Of a stretch of DNA of 64,000 bases, positions 29,069 to 44,173 are shown piece by piece. This DNA is from Deefgea salmonis (GTDB lineage: Bacteria > Pseudomonadota > Gammaproteobacteria > Burkholderiales > Chitinibacteraceae): the NCBI RefSeq assembly GCF_020531905.1, contig NZ_JAJAWG010000001.1, positions 1 through 64,000 on the forward strand, read 5' to 3'. A model generated the notes under the pieces. The model saw only the letters and a program-made list of their open reading frames with translations. It searched no databases and was not told the DNA's origin. How positions within the stretch are numbered: position 1 is the first letter of the stretch; each line of letters begins with the position of its first letter. Both the position numbers and the translations under genes were made by a program.

Positions 29069-29707
29069 AACTAAGTGCAGAGAAAATATTATTTTTTTTA
29101 CTAGAAACTGTATTTAATCGTTTGGGGTTACGCGGAGGACTTGATTTTTAAATGCTCGCTGAGTAAAAAAGCAAACTCAATTTTCAAAAATCCGAGAGCA
29201 ATTTGTTGACGCGCTGAATGAACATCGTTTCAGTTACGTTTAATAGTAGGTGATATTTTTTTAATTGCCAGAGAAATAAGCTAAACCCATGAAAAACATG
29301 AGGATATCGATATGAAGCCATCTCGCTTTACTGATAGATAAATCATTATCATTATGATTAAGACTGAGACCTTTTTATTCGTTAAGTTTCTAGAATTAAG
29401 CGGACGGTTTCTACCTGTGGCACTAAGTGAATGCTGGTTTAATAAAAAATACGCCTCTTTTGTTATAAAAAATGCGCACAAATAGGATGCCTCGGCTATT
29501 TCATTATTAATTATTATTTTTTGTCATTGGACAATGATGAGGCGCAATGCCGTCGTCATCTTCTTTGTGGGTTGTCTGACTTGAGTTGACGATTTTTAGA
29601 TTCAAGCTAATGCATTGCGGTTCAATTGTCAGTGGTTTGGTTATCCGCCCACCAAACCAATCTATTTTTAAGTAGAATTTTCTCGCAGTCTTTGAGGCGC
29701 ATTTGAC

Positions 29708-29848
29708 ATGCAATCGACACGCTATTCCGATAGCCAAATGATGGCGATTTTAAAGCCGGCCGAAGCCGGTTCCACCGTTCCTGATTTATGCCGTGAACAC
29801 GGCAGGAGCTCGGCTTCCTTTTCTCAGTGGCGAGCTAAGTTTGACGGC
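29708..29848 (+). pseudogene. IS3-family OrfA N-terminal remnant
   Basis: The first ~47 codons read like an IS3-family OrfA helix-turn-helix protein (RYSDSQMMAILKPAEAG, VPDLCREHGRSSASFSQWRAKFDG). Homology then stops abruptly, next to the 3' end of the Ntn-hydrolase gene on the opposite strand. OrfB and the rest of OrfA are absent. It is a truncated relic of an insertion. Confidence 0.85.
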
Positions 29849-29857
29849 ATTTTCGGA

Positions 29858-30721
29858 TTATTTCGGTGCCAATACACCGTCCATTTGACGCCAGAACTTG
29901 CTGTCTAGCGTTAGATCTACAAGCTGTTCTGGCTGATTGGGGTTAGCAAGAATCAAATGCAATCGAGCCGGGCCCTGCAGAGGTAAGGCCATCTGCCAGC
30001 TTGCCAATGTATGCGCTTTGCCAAGCCGCCACAGGCTATTATCGGGGCCCGCGTTTTTGTCTCGGCTGATTAGCGTGAAATCGTCGCGTTGCCACGGCGT
30101 ATCGTGCTCAGCAAGTAGGGCGTTAATGCGTGCAAGTCGGATCGCGCTACTCATGCCGACGTGCTGTGGTTGATCCAAAACGCTTTCATCCAAATAATGA
30201 TTGGTATGTGCAACTGTGCCTTGATCGATGCGCTGTAACCGGTATTTACCGTGTTGCCCCACTTCAACCTGCATTAAGCCATATCTGTCTGCTAGCAGTA
30301 AAAACACTGGTTTTGCTTTGGAAAACAAATCATCCGCATGTGCGGTTACATCGTCCAAAGAGGCCGAATTTTGCAAAATTTGTGCCATTACGCCGTGACG
30401 CTCTCGGTCGGCCTCGCGAATCGAGCGGGGGAGGCTGCTGGCCGAAGCACTCAGCACCACCAGGCCTTGCGTGTTTACGCCGGCTTTGAGGCCTTTAAAA
30501 TGCCCGTCATCCGCGAAGAGCCCTAGATAGCGATATCCTATTCGGGGCGTCTGTAAGCGCAATGACTGCTGGTGATTAGGCGTCCAGTCACGGTTCTTTG
30601 CGATTAGCGTTCCGTCCAGACTGGTGTTGCCAGCTACGCCCCACAAGGTACATGCATAGATCGGGGAAGACAGTTGGAAATTCAAACCAAATAGGCAAAG
30701 CAGCACGAGTTTGTGGTTCAT
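29858..30721 (-). CDS. exported Ntn-hydrolase, C45/choloylglycine hydrolase-like
   Basis: 287 residues from the ATG at 30721. A signal peptide (KLVLLCLFGLNFQLSSPIYA) ends directly before Cys, so cleavage would expose an N-terminal nucleophile, CTLWGVAGNTSLDGTLIAKNRDW. This C...DGT...RNxDW pattern marks the acyl-CoA:6-APA acyltransferase (C45) and linear-amide hydrolase group of Ntn-hydrolases. Conserved downstream segments are AGVNTQGLVVLSASAS, THANHYL-like AHTNHYL and SSAIRLARIN. It probably hydrolyses an amide bond in the periplasm. The substrate is unknown: bile-salt-like amides, N-acyl amino acids and acyl-homoserine lactones are all possible. A TTG eight codons earlier is a weaker start. 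Confidence 0.82.
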   Translation of the reverse strand: MNHKLVLLCLFGLNFQLSSPIYACTLWGVAGNTSLDGTLIAKNRDWTPNHQQSLRLQTPRIGYRYLGLFADDGHFKGLKAGVNTQGLVVLSASASSLPRSIREADRERHGVMAQILQNSASLDDVTAHADDLFSKAKPVFLLLADRYGLMQVEVGQHGKYRLQRIDQGTVAHTNHYLDESVLDQPQHVGMSSAIRLARINALLAEHDTPWQRDDFTLISRDKNAGPDNSLWRLGKAHTLASWQMALPLQGPARLHLILANPNQPEQLVDLTLDSKFWRQMDGVLAPK

Positions 30722-30745
30722 GGCGGGGTGAGGGGTGATTTGCAA

Positions 30746-31109
30746 TCAGCAAGATAATAATATAAATACGGCATGTCTTTGATTTGATTTATTTCTAGCG
30801 CTGCCGATAGCGCCATCGATGGTTGGTTTTTGCATGGCTTGTTTGGGCTCGGCGTTGAGTGAATATGGCGCGTCAGAAATATTAAACACCGAGCAAGGCG
30901 CCGCATTACAGCGGATCGTCTTGAACAACCGAATGACGATTACCATGCGGCAGAAAAATCCACTTTGGTCGATCCGTACACGCCAATGAGTGAAAAATAA
31001 CAGGCCGCAAACCATCAGGTAGCGGCCTTAATTTGTGTGATGTAATCGGGTACTGCTCGGCCAAAGCCGTCATCTCATTATTCAGTTGGCTGCGATTGAC
31101 TACACGCGT
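30746..31109. other. gene-free region with a possible decayed coding fragment
   Basis: No complete gene. On the plus strand a frame ending at the TAA 30998-31000 translates to a protein-like C-terminus (ITADRLEQPNDDYHAAEKST, then LVDPYTPMSEK) but has no start codon in frame. A second frame (ATG 30819 to TGA 30989, 56 codons) precedes and overlaps it. This looks like the remains of a frameshifted small gene. I do not recognise the family. Confidence 0.35.
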
Positions 31110-32393
31110 TTAATCACGCCATAACTGCATATATTCATGCTTTGGATCGTAATTTTTAATCTGTTTTTCAATATTAAAGCGCCGATTGGGTCTTGGATCT
31201 GTACCGCGACCGGCTAAATACAACCAATTACCTTGATTGCTATACACATCGTAATCAATCAGCTGAGATTCAAACCACGCCGCGCCAGCCCGCCAATCAC
31301 ATTGCAAATCATGAATTAAGAAGCTGGCCACATTTTGCCGCATTCGGTTGGAAAGATAGCCTGTGGCGGCCAGTTCGCGCATACCGGCGTCGATAAAAGG
31401 CTGGCCAGTTTCACCCTGACACCACTTTAAAAAATGCTCGGCTTGATGTGGCATAGTCGCTGCGCCATTTAGGCCTTGGGCACGGTACAGTTGCGCGCCA
31501 AACCGTAGATGCAATAGCCTGAAATAATCTCGCCACAGCAGTTCAAATCTAATCCAGTTGGTGCTGTCATTTGCGCCATTAGCCGCTTCATGTGCTGTTA
31601 ATTGCTGATCAATTTGTCTGGCCGATAGCGCGCCGCTGGCTAGCCACGGCGAAAACTTGCTGGAGTAATCGCAGCCGATCAAACCATTGCGCGTCTGCTT
31701 ATATTGATCGGCCAAGCCCGACGCCAAATAGCGCTGCAAATGCGCCAATGCCGCAGTCGCTCCGCCATGCCATTGCGGCTGATGATAGGGAAAGGCGCTT
31801 CGCGCTTCTACGCACGGCGTGCCCGCCCATTCGTTTAAATTGATGCTGTGTAGTTCTTGCGCTGCGCTCGGTGCAGCGGGCCATGTTGCACTGAAAGCCA
31901 GTGGCGCAGGTGGCACGGTGCCGGCTTGTTCAATCTGCTGGCGAAAAGTGGTGAATATCAGCGGCAAGTCTTGCGGCTGAAATGGCAGCGTAGCGGGATC
32001 GAGCAAGCTCGATTGCCAAATGGTCTCAACGCAATAGCCTTGCGCGTCAAGCGCAGCCACTTGCGCCATTTCATACGGCGCTGCAATCGCCTCGCAATAC
32101 ACGGTATTGGCCTTAAGATGCTGCAAAATCGACGGCAGAACAACGCTTGGCTCGCCCGCTACAATCAGCAAACGGCGGCCTTGTTGCACGCATTGCGCCG
32201 CAAGGTCAGCAAGGGTATCGGCTAGAAACGCTTTTCTGTGCTGGCCTAAACGAGTAAACCCCCATTGGGTATTTTCTTCAGGGGCCAGACAGTAAACCAA
32301 AGTCAGCTGATCCGCTTGCTGGCAAGCATGAACGAGTGCCGCGTTATCGCTGAGGCGTAAATCATTGCGAAACCAATAGATTGCTGGCTTCAT
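31110..32393 (-). CDS. DASH-type cryptochrome / photolyase
   Basis: 427-residue flavoprotein of the cryptochrome-photolyase superfamily. It opens with YWFRNDLRLSDNAAL (antenna-cofactor Rossmann domain) and continues to the FAD-binding helical domain with WIRFELLWRDYFRLLHLRFG, then ends in the cluster YLSNRMRQNVASFLIHDL, DWRAGAAWFE and the DASH-specific DYDVYSNQGNWLYLAGRGTDPR. DASH members repair cyclobutane dimers, at least in single-stranded DNA. It overlaps the following flavoprotein gene by four bases (ATGA), so they form an operon with that gene upstream. Confidence 0.92.
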   Translation of the reverse strand: MKPAIYWFRNDLRLSDNAALVHACQQADQLTLVYCLAPEENTQWGFTRLGQHRKAFLADTLADLAAQCVQQGRRLLIVAGEPSVVLPSILQHLKANTVYCEAIAAPYEMAQVAALDAQGYCVETIWQSSLLDPATLPFQPQDLPLIFTTFRQQIEQAGTVPPAPLAFSATWPAAPSAAQELHSINLNEWAGTPCVEARSAFPYHQPQWHGGATAALAHLQRYLASGLADQYKQTRNGLIGCDYSSKFSPWLASGALSARQIDQQLTAHEAANGANDSTNWIRFELLWRDYFRLLHLRFGAQLYRAQGLNGAATMPHQAEHFLKWCQGETGQPFIDAGMRELAATGYLSNRMRQNVASFLIHDLQCDWRAGAAWFESQLIDYDVYSNQGNWLYLAGRGTDPRPNRRFNIEKQIKNYDPKHEYMQLWRD

Positions 32394-33391
32394 GATTGAT
32401 TTCTTTGTTGACCAGCCGTTGCGGCCAGCAGGGCATTTGCAGCATCGATGCCAGACAGATATGCGCCTTCAATACGGCCACCCGCGAGCCAATCGCCAGC
32501 CAATACCAAACCCGTTTCAGCCGATTGCACGACGGCTTGAGTACTGCTGCCTTGCGCGAACCGCCAGCGATGCGCGCCAGCATGCTGCCAATGAGGTTCA
32601 GCCTGCCCCCAGCGCGCTAGCAGGCGATTGAACGCCTGAATCAGTAAAGCAATCACCTCATCGGCGGAATCTTCTAAATGAGCTTGCGACCATGCCACGC
32701 TGGCATGCAGCAACCAGTGCTGGCCGGAGCGGCCGGGCTTGCTGCTGTTGTGAGCCAGCCAAGAGATCGCGCCGTCATTAATAAATGCCCCAGCGAACGG
32801 CAAATTGATGGCGTGCTCACTACTGAGCATGACCGCCCAGCAGGGCGACATGGGTATGTTTTCGGCCGCAGCCTGCATCGGGTGCGCCACGGGAATCAGT
32901 GCCGCCGCTTGCGGCGCGGGTAGCGCCAGCACCAGTTGCGGTGCTTGCCAGATTTGCTCACCCGCATTCACTTGCCAACCTTGCGCTGTGGCTTCAATTG
33001 CCGTGACTTGTACCGACAATTTCACGTCCAGCGTTGCAGCTATCGCCCCCAAGGGCGCGTTCATTTTTGGGGTGCCCACAAAACGCTGTTGCGGCGAGCT
33101 GATGCTTAGGTTTTGCCCATCCCACGCATAAATCGGCGCATGCCAACGGCCAATCAAGTTGGCGCGCAGCCAGATCGCCACTTGCCGACGAAATGCCGCC
33201 GAGCGCGCGGTAAAATATTGCGCACCATGATCCCATTGGCCGGTCTCGTCACGTCGTGTTGCCATCCGCCCGCCGATCCCGCGTGATTTTTCTAGCACTA
33301 AAACGCGTCGACCTGCCGCATGTAATTGCTGGGCTGCACTCAATCCAGCCATCCCCGCACCAATCACAATCACATCCCAACTCGCTGCCAT
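32390..33391 (-). CDS. renalase-like FAD-dependent oxidoreductase
   Basis: 333-residue flavoprotein. The N-terminal dinucleotide-binding motif is VIVIGAGMAGLSAAQQL, followed by VLEKSRGIGGRMATRR and DHGAQYFTAR, which is characteristic of the bacterial renalase-like group. The C-terminal FAD segment LVLAGDWLAGGRIEGAYLSGIDAA is intact. Biochemically studied relatives oxidise off-target reduced nicotinamide isomers, but assigning this here is inference. It is translationally coupled to the DASH photolyase gene, a pairing often seen in proteobacterial photolyase loci. Confidence 0.85.
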   Translation of the reverse strand: MAASWDVIVIGAGMAGLSAAQQLHAAGRRVLVLEKSRGIGGRMATRRDETGQWDHGAQYFTARSAAFRRQVAIWLRANLIGRWHAPIYAWDGQNLSISSPQQRFVGTPKMNAPLGAIAATLDVKLSVQVTAIEATAQGWQVNAGEQIWQAPQLVLALPAPQAAALIPVAHPMQAAAENIPMSPCWAVMLSSEHAINLPFAGAFINDGAISWLAHNSSKPGRSGQHWLLHASVAWSQAHLEDSADEVIALLIQAFNRLLARWGQAEPHWQHAGAHRWRFAQGSSTQAVVQSAETGLVLAGDWLAGGRIEGAYLSGIDAANALLAATAGQQRNQS

Positions 33392-33440
33392 TCGCGCACC
33401 TGATTGTTAGTTTTTTACAATGGATTCTTTTTCCTGATGC

Positions 33441-33534
33441 TGTCTCTACTTCAGACGCGTCATCCCCGAGTGATTTTATCGGGGGTCCAGCCGCACAAAC
33501 TGGATTCCCGCCTTCGCGGGAATGACGATTGAAT
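33441..33534 (-). repeat. dRS3-like palindromic repeat, copy A
   Basis: A ~94-bp element containing the 20-bp core ATTCCC-N8-GGGAAT (33504-33523). It recurs in inverted orientation at 35376-35465, bracketing the iron-sulfur photolyase gene. The core equals the Neisseria dRS3 pattern, although similar elements occur more widely. The two copies match along most of their length with a few substitutions. Confidence 0.8.
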
Positions 33535-33580
33535 TAGTTTCTTTGCGTTTTCTGCTGCAGAAACTTCATCAGATTCTTTT

Positions 33581-35116
33581 TTACAGTTGATTAATCTGCT
33601 GCAAATACCACTCTGCCTGCGCTAAGGTGGCCGACTTTTCATCTTCGGGCATTTTTTTCCATGTTTGGTACGTCATCCCAAGTCGGGGATTTTTTTCTAA
33701 TCGCTCACTATGGCGATGGTGAAAGTGCCAATACAAACTATTCAAAGGACACGCGCCATCGCCGTGGCGCTGCTTAGGCTGGTAGTGGCAGCCTTTGCAG
33801 TAATCACTCATTTTATTGATATAGCTCGCCGAACCGGCATACGGTTTACTACCCAACAGACCGCCATCGGCATACTGGCTCATGCCACGGGTATTGGGCA
33901 TTTCGACCCATTCAAACGCATCCACATAAATCCCCAAATACCACGCATCAACGTCATCGGGCGCAATGCCTGCCAACAAGGCAAAGTTGCCCGTTACCAT
34001 CAAGCGCTGAATGTGATGGGCATAGCCCAGTGCCAGCGATTGATCAATGGCGTGCTTGAGGCAATTCATTTTGGTTTGCCCATTCCAATACCAACGAGGC
34101 AAACGGCGCTGATGATCCAGTTCATTCAGTTGGCCATATGCGGGCATACGCGCCCAGTACACGCCACGAACAAATTCCCGCCAGCCTAAAATCTGCCGAA
34201 CAAATCCCTCCACGGTAGGTAGCGAAACACCGCCAGCGGCAAACTCAGCCAATGCCGCGTGAATGACCTCCAGCGGATGCAGTAATTTAAGATTCAGTGC
34301 AAACGAAAGCCCAGCATGAAATAGAGTCGGCGAAGCCGTACTCATGGCATCTTGATACGCGCCAAAATTGGGCAAGGCGTTTTGAATGAAGGTTGTCAGT
34401 GCGTGTTTGGCTTGAGTGCGCGTGATGGGCCAAGGGAAAGATTGGGCTTGAGGCTGACCGATGGTTTTAACGCCTGCGGCAGCAATTTCATCCCATAGCA
34501 GGCTTAAATCCGCCGCGTAATTCGGCCATGCTGGCGCGGCGGGGTCTCCATTCCAGCGCTTACGATTATCCTGATCAAAATTCCACTGCCCACCCAATGG
34601 CTGACCATCGGCATCGAGTAAAATTTGGTACTGCTTGCGCAGGCCACGATAGAAAAACTCCATCCGAGGAATTTTTTGCGCAAATTGCGCGCTGATTACC
34701 GCTCGATCCACGAGAAAATGCTCGCTATCTACGACGTTAATCGGCATGCCCAATCGTGATTCAGCTGCTAAAAATTGCGTCTCTAGTCGGTACTCATCCG
34801 CTGGTTGGCGCTCTAGCTGAGTGATCTGCTGGGTTTCGATCAGCTGCATTAAGTTGCTAATAAAATCTTGCCGATTATCTGTATCGCCAATTTTGATGTA
34901 ATGCACGCGGCAGCCCGCGTTTTGCAAAGCCTGAGCAAAGCCACGCATCGCAGCAAAAATACCGAGTACCTTTTGCGCGTGGTGCCAGGCGTAATCGGTT
35001 TCGCTGCGTAGCTCCATCAACACATACAGCACATCAGCACGCGCCCGCTCGGCCTCGCTAAACCAACTGTGGCGAATATTGAGTTGGTCACCCAAGATCA
35101 GTCGGAGTGTGCGCAT
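33581..35116 (-). CDS. iron-sulfur (6-4)-type photolyase / bacterial cryptochrome (FeS-BCP)
   Basis: 511 residues beginning [15 protein letters not shown], the start of the FeS-BCP (PhrB/CryB) branch, which repairs (6-4) photoproducts. The antenna domain is followed by the FAD domain with [44 protein letters not shown] and [21 protein letters not shown]. The four cysteines that ligate the [4Fe-4S] cluster are all present at residues 352, 440, 443 and 456 (YCKGC and GACPLN), with the same spacing as in the Agrobacterium enzyme. The gene stands between two inverted dRS3-like repeats, suggesting acquisition or rearrangement as a cassette. Confidence 0.93.
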   Translation of the reverse strand: MRTLRLILGDQLNIRHSWFSEAERARADVLYVLMELRSETDYAWHHAQKVLGIFAAMRGFAQALQNAGCRVHYIKIGDTDNRQDFISNLMQLIETQQITQLERQPADEYRLETQFLAAESRLGMPINVVDSEHFLVDRAVISAQFAQKIPRMEFFYRGLRKQYQILLDADGQPLGGQWNFDQDNRKRWNGDPAAPAWPNYAADLSLLWDEIAAAGVKTIGQPQAQSFPWPITRTQAKHALTTFIQNALPNFGAYQDAMSTASPTLFHAGLSFALNLKLLHPLEVIHAALAEFAAGGVSLPTVEGFVRQILGWREFVRGVYWARMPAYGQLNELDHQRRLPRWYWNGQTKMNCLKHAIDQSLALGYAHHIQRLMVTGNFALLAGIAPDDVDAWYLGIYVDAFEWVEMPNTRGMSQYADGGLLGSKPYAGSASYINKMSDYCKGCHYQPKQRHGDGACPLNSLYWHFHHRHSERLEKNPRLGMTYQTWKKMPEDEKSATLAQAEWYLQQINQL

Positions 35117-35375
35117 GTTTTACCTTTTTGCCGAGCGCATCGCACGCTGCAGTATTTGACCGATGCCCAGTTTTTCTCCCATTTTTTGCGCCAAGCAAAT
35201 GGGCGCAGGCAAATCGGGCAGGTTTTTTGCGGTAAATTTAGTTTATGGTGCGCCATGGATTTGAGTCAATATGTATGGGTATATCTTTATAAGCTGTTTA
35301 TTTAATGAGCTACAGTGATATACCTTTATATTTTATCTGATTGTGTCTCTGCTTCAGCAAACCACAAAAAAACCA

Positions 35376-35465
35376 TTCAATCGTCATTCCCGCGAAGGCG
35401 GGAATCCAGTTTGTGCCGCTGGATTCCCGATTAAAGCACTCGTGGATGACGCTTCTGAAGCAGAG
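35376..35465 (+). repeat. dRS3-like palindromic repeat, copy B
   Basis: Inverted counterpart of the element at 33441-33534, with the 20-bp core at 35386-35405. It lies between the photolyase gene and the SDR gene. The paired copies could support inversion of the 1.8-kb segment between them. Confidence 0.8.
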
Positions 35466-35471
35466 GCATAG

Positions 35472-36227
35472 TCAGGATATTTTAGGCAAGGGATGCAAAT
35501 GCGCGTGTCCACCATCAACGCCAATCATCTGCCCCGTAATCCAACGCGCTGCGTCGCTGAGTAAAAAAGCAATCAGTGCGGCGCTGTCCTGGCCTTCTCC
35601 AATCAAGCCCATCGGATTCATTTTGGCATTGCGCGCCAATGCCTCAGGCGTCCCAGTCAAACGCGCCGAGAGCGCCGAGCGAGTCAAGCCCGGCATCACT
35701 GCATTCACCCGAATGCCTTTGTCGGCATACGTCGCGGCCGCCGTCTGCGCCAAACTGGCCACCGCCGCTTTGGCGCTGGCAATCGCTTCATGATTGGCAA
35801 AACCGGCGCTAGCGACCAGCGAGCCAATTAACACCGCCGAGGCCGGCGTTTTGGTTTTCAGCTGCAGACTGACAAAGGCTTTGAGCGCATAAAAAGCCGA
35901 AAAATAGTTTTGGGCAAACAGCGCCTCGCAATCATTGGCGGAAGTTAGATGCAAGGGGCGAATCAATGTCGAGCCGACGCAATGCGCAAAACCCGTGGGA
36001 ATAAAATTGAGTTGCTGTGCCGTTTGTAAAATCACTTCCGCCGTAGGGACCAAACTCAAATCCCCCGGCACAACCAACGTCTCGCCATTGATCTGGGCCG
36101 CTAAGCTCAGCAATTTTTCTTCATTGCGGCCACTCAAAATCAGCCGACAACCTAGGCTCGCTAGCTCATGCGCCAAAGCCGCGCCAATCGCGCCGGTCGC
36201 ACCGGTAATCCAGATCGTTTGTGACAT
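35472..36227 (-). CDS. short-chain dehydrogenase/reductase-fold protein lacking the catalytic Tyr
   Basis: 251-residue classical-size SDR with the N-terminal cofactor motif TGATGAIGAAL, an NxxN-like region, a serine strand (VLIGSLVAS) and the C-terminal GQMIGVDGGHAHL typical of 3-oxoacyl-ACP reductase relatives. At the YxxxK position the sequence reads IASAK: the Lys is kept but the Tyr four residues earlier is Ile (codon ATT, checked on the DNA). Ordinary SDR catalysis is therefore doubtful. It is last in the photolyase block and is followed 0.4 kb away by ssrA. SDR genes beside photolyases are common, but the function is unknown. Confidence 0.85.
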   Translation of the reverse strand: MSQTIWITGATGAIGAALAHELASLGCRLILSGRNEEKLLSLAAQINGETLVVPGDLSLVPTAEVILQTAQQLNFIPTGFAHCVGSTLIRPLHLTSANDCEALFAQNYFSAFYALKAFVSLQLKTKTPASAVLIGSLVASAGFANHEAIASAKAAVASLAQTAAATYADKGIRVNAVMPGLTRSALSARLTGTPEALARNAKMNPMGLIGEGQDSAALIAFLLSDAARWITGQMIGVDGGHAHLHPLPKIS

Positions 36228-36569
36228 TGTTCGCCTCCAGCCTACGCATACGGTTTAAGTGCTACTGGTCTAGTCGCTACTGATTGGTATAAATATACAC
36301 TGACAAGTAGCTTTGTGCGAGAAGTACTGCACGCCAAATCGAGATTGGCACGAATGAGGGGCACGCCTGAGCGCTTAAAATGGAGGTCAAAAACACATTT
36401 GCAATGTCCACTGCGGCTGAGGTATTGATGCCGAAGCTTGAAATATGAAGGGCAGTAAACCATCAGTTTGCGGCCTGCATTATTTTTAGGCCAAGCACTG
36501 CTGCATAGCGCTTCTTTTAACTTCGATTACATATGGGTGGATTGCCATGGCGGCAAGGTCTTTGAATGT
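36228..36569. other. gene-free region between the SDR gene and ssrA
   Basis: No plausible gene on either strand. A 73-codon minus frame lacks a ribosome binding site and protein-like composition. It presumably holds the promoter of the minus-strand SDR gene. I see no clear operator or repeat. Confidence 0.45.
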
Positions 36570-36597
36570 AAAAAAGCCCTGAATAATCAGGGCTTTA
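36570..36597 (-). terminator. ssrA terminator
   Basis: On the minus strand AAAGCCCTGA, a short loop and TCAGGGCTTTTTT lie 12 bases beyond the tmRNA CCA end, forming a strong rho-independent terminator. Confidence 0.92.
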
Positions 36598-36608
36598 GCC
36601 TTAAATGC

Positions 36609-36972
36609 TGGTGGAGGCGGGGGGAGTCGAACCCCCGTCCGGAAGCACTCTACGAAGAGTTCTACATGTTTAGCCTTATCTTTTGGGTTTTAACTCCCTT
36701 TCACGCCGATGGGCAGGCTTGAGGAGAGCGAGTTACCTAAATTTAACCCTAACCCAAGTAACCCGAGTTAAGGCGATTCCATCTAAATGACTCTACTGCT
36801 GGTTTGACCCAGCCCACCCGATGGACCCTGTGGTGTAGAGTCTAGCGCGATTAAGCGGCTAGAGCGTAAGTTTCGTCGTTTGCGACTATATAAATACAGT
36901 GTTTAACGGGAATCTGCGATCCCGACATGCCCTCACCCGCTTTGCAACCCCCGTCGAAACCATGGCGCCCCC
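36609..36972 (-). ncRNA. ssrA: transfer-messenger RNA (tmRNA)
   Basis: 364-nt tmRNA that rescues stalled ribosomes with SmpB. The 5' end GGGGGCG pairs with CGCCTCC before the encoded 3' CCA, giving the alanine-type acceptor stem including the G3:U pair. The T arm is GGGGTTCGACTCCCC-like, and the GTTTCGACGGGG D-arm analogue follows the 5' stem. The tag frame (36883 down to 36851) starts at resume codon GCA and encodes ANDETYALAA then TAA, typical of betaproteobacteria. A TATAAT box lies about 37 bases upstream of the mature 5' end, and a terminator follows. Confidence 0.97.
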
Positions 36973-37008
36973 GATCGGTAGTCTTCAAGTTGGACAAGAA
37001 GAAGGGCG

Positions 37009-37014
37009 ATTATA
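37009..37014 (-). promoter_or_regulatory. -10 element of ssrA
   Basis: TATAAT in the context GGTATAATCG on the minus strand lies 37-42 bases upstream of the mature tmRNA 5' end. This implies a ~30-nt 5' leader removed by RNase P. The -35 region is poor. The rest of 36973-37317 shows no other gene or clear signal ahead of the hybrid kinase gene. Confidence 0.6.
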
Positions 37015-37317
37015 CCTGCTTATTCTTGCTTTGGGCTAGCTGTTCACGGGCTAACTGATTGGGTCTAAGTCAATGGGCTTTGATATTAAAGGTTTATTTT
37101 TTTACTGCTGTTGATTTTATGGTTAATGGAGCCCAATTTCGGCACTTTTTGGCGAAATTTTTGCAGAATTCTTTCTGCCTGTTTGTTTTTGTTGACGCTA
37201 ACTTGTTCGATTGCTGCCTTTTAAAGTCATAAATTCTGACTACACTCATTAAGTGATGGTTGTGGTGGTTGTTCGCTTTGCCGTGTGATTTGATGTCAGA
37301 CATGCCATAGGTGGCTT

Positions 37318-43458
<6,141 letters not shown>

Positions 43459-43513
43459 ATCAATGCTGCTCAGCAATGAAATGAATGCCTCGCTGACTCG
43501 ATTTTCGTAGTGA

Positions 43514-44173
43514 TTATTGTAATGGTGGTAAGTATTGAAGTAATTCCAGCGGATGTTCAATCAGGATATCTGCGCCCCAGCTTTGCGGCTGATCAGACGC
43601 GCGTATGTAGCCATAATTGGCCAGTACGGTCGTCATACCCACATTGCGTCCCGCTTCAATGTCGCGTTCAGCATCGCCAACATACAAGCAATGCGCCGGA
43701 TCAATGCCCAGTTCGGCTGCGGCATAGAGCATGGGCTCGGGCGCTGGCTTGGGTATGCCTACCGTGTCGCCTGAAACACAGGTTTTTGGCGCAATAGGGA
43801 AGGGGAGTCGTTGAACCAGCGGATCTGTAAAGCGCATTGGTTTATTGGTGATAATCCCCCAAGCCAAACCCCGTGCGTTAATCTGCGTGATGAGTTCGCT
43901 GATGCCATCAAATAACACCGTATCTTGGCAGACTTGATTTTGATAGTGATCCAAAAAGCGTGCTAATAAGGGCGAAAATTCAGCGTCAGCAGGGGTTAAG
44001 CCAAATCCCAACTCCAAAATGCCGCGCGCACCGTGACTGGCTAAGGGGCGAATAGCCGCATAAGGCTGCGGCTCGCGCCCTTCTTCGAGTAGCAGCCGAT
44101 TGAGCGCGCCAGCTAAGTCGGGTGCGGTGTCGGCAATCGTGCCGTCGAGGTCAAATAAAACGGCGCGGATCAT
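43514..44173 (-). CDS. gph: phosphoglycolate phosphatase (HAD superfamily)
   Basis: 219-residue HAD hydrolase with cap domain. Motif I is LFDLDGTIADT, motif II lies in WGIITNKP, motif III is the Lys in GIPKPAPEPML, and motif IV is YVGDAERDIEAG. It fits Gph, which removes phosphate from 2-phosphoglycolate formed during repair of 3'-phosphoglycolate DNA ends. The name is supported by the four-base overlap with ubiG (ubiG-gph), a widespread pair in betaproteobacteria. Other HAD phosphatases of similar size cannot be fully excluded. Confidence 0.88.
   Translation of the reverse strand: MIRAVLFDLDGTIADTAPDLAGALNRLLLEEGREPQPYAAIRPLASHGARGILELGFGLTPADAEFSPLLARFLDHYQNQVCQDTVLFDGISELITQINARGLAWGIITNKPMRFTDPLVQRLPFPIAPKTCVSGDTVGIPKPAPEPMLYAAAELGIDPAHCLYVGDAERDIEAGRNVGMTTVLANYGYIRASDQPQSWGADILIEHPLELLQYLPPLQ

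Larger units (their letters stand above)
28802..29707. other. AT-rich gene-free region upstream of aspT
   Basis: About 900 bases with no credible gene. It holds a long imperfect palindrome (28914-28959), a terminator-like hairpin (29042-29068), a TTGACT hexamer at 28995 with a weak AT-rich -10 region, and an 8-bp palindrome (TGGTTTGG 29633-29640 / CCAAACCA 29652-29659) just ahead of an IS3 remnant. Base composition is clearly more AT-rich than the flanking genes. Confidence 0.5.

Noticed and set aside
29281-29737. Two short minus-strand frames in the AT-rich region
   Set aside because: No start signals or family patterns; one crosses the IS3 remnant, so both are taken as chance frames.
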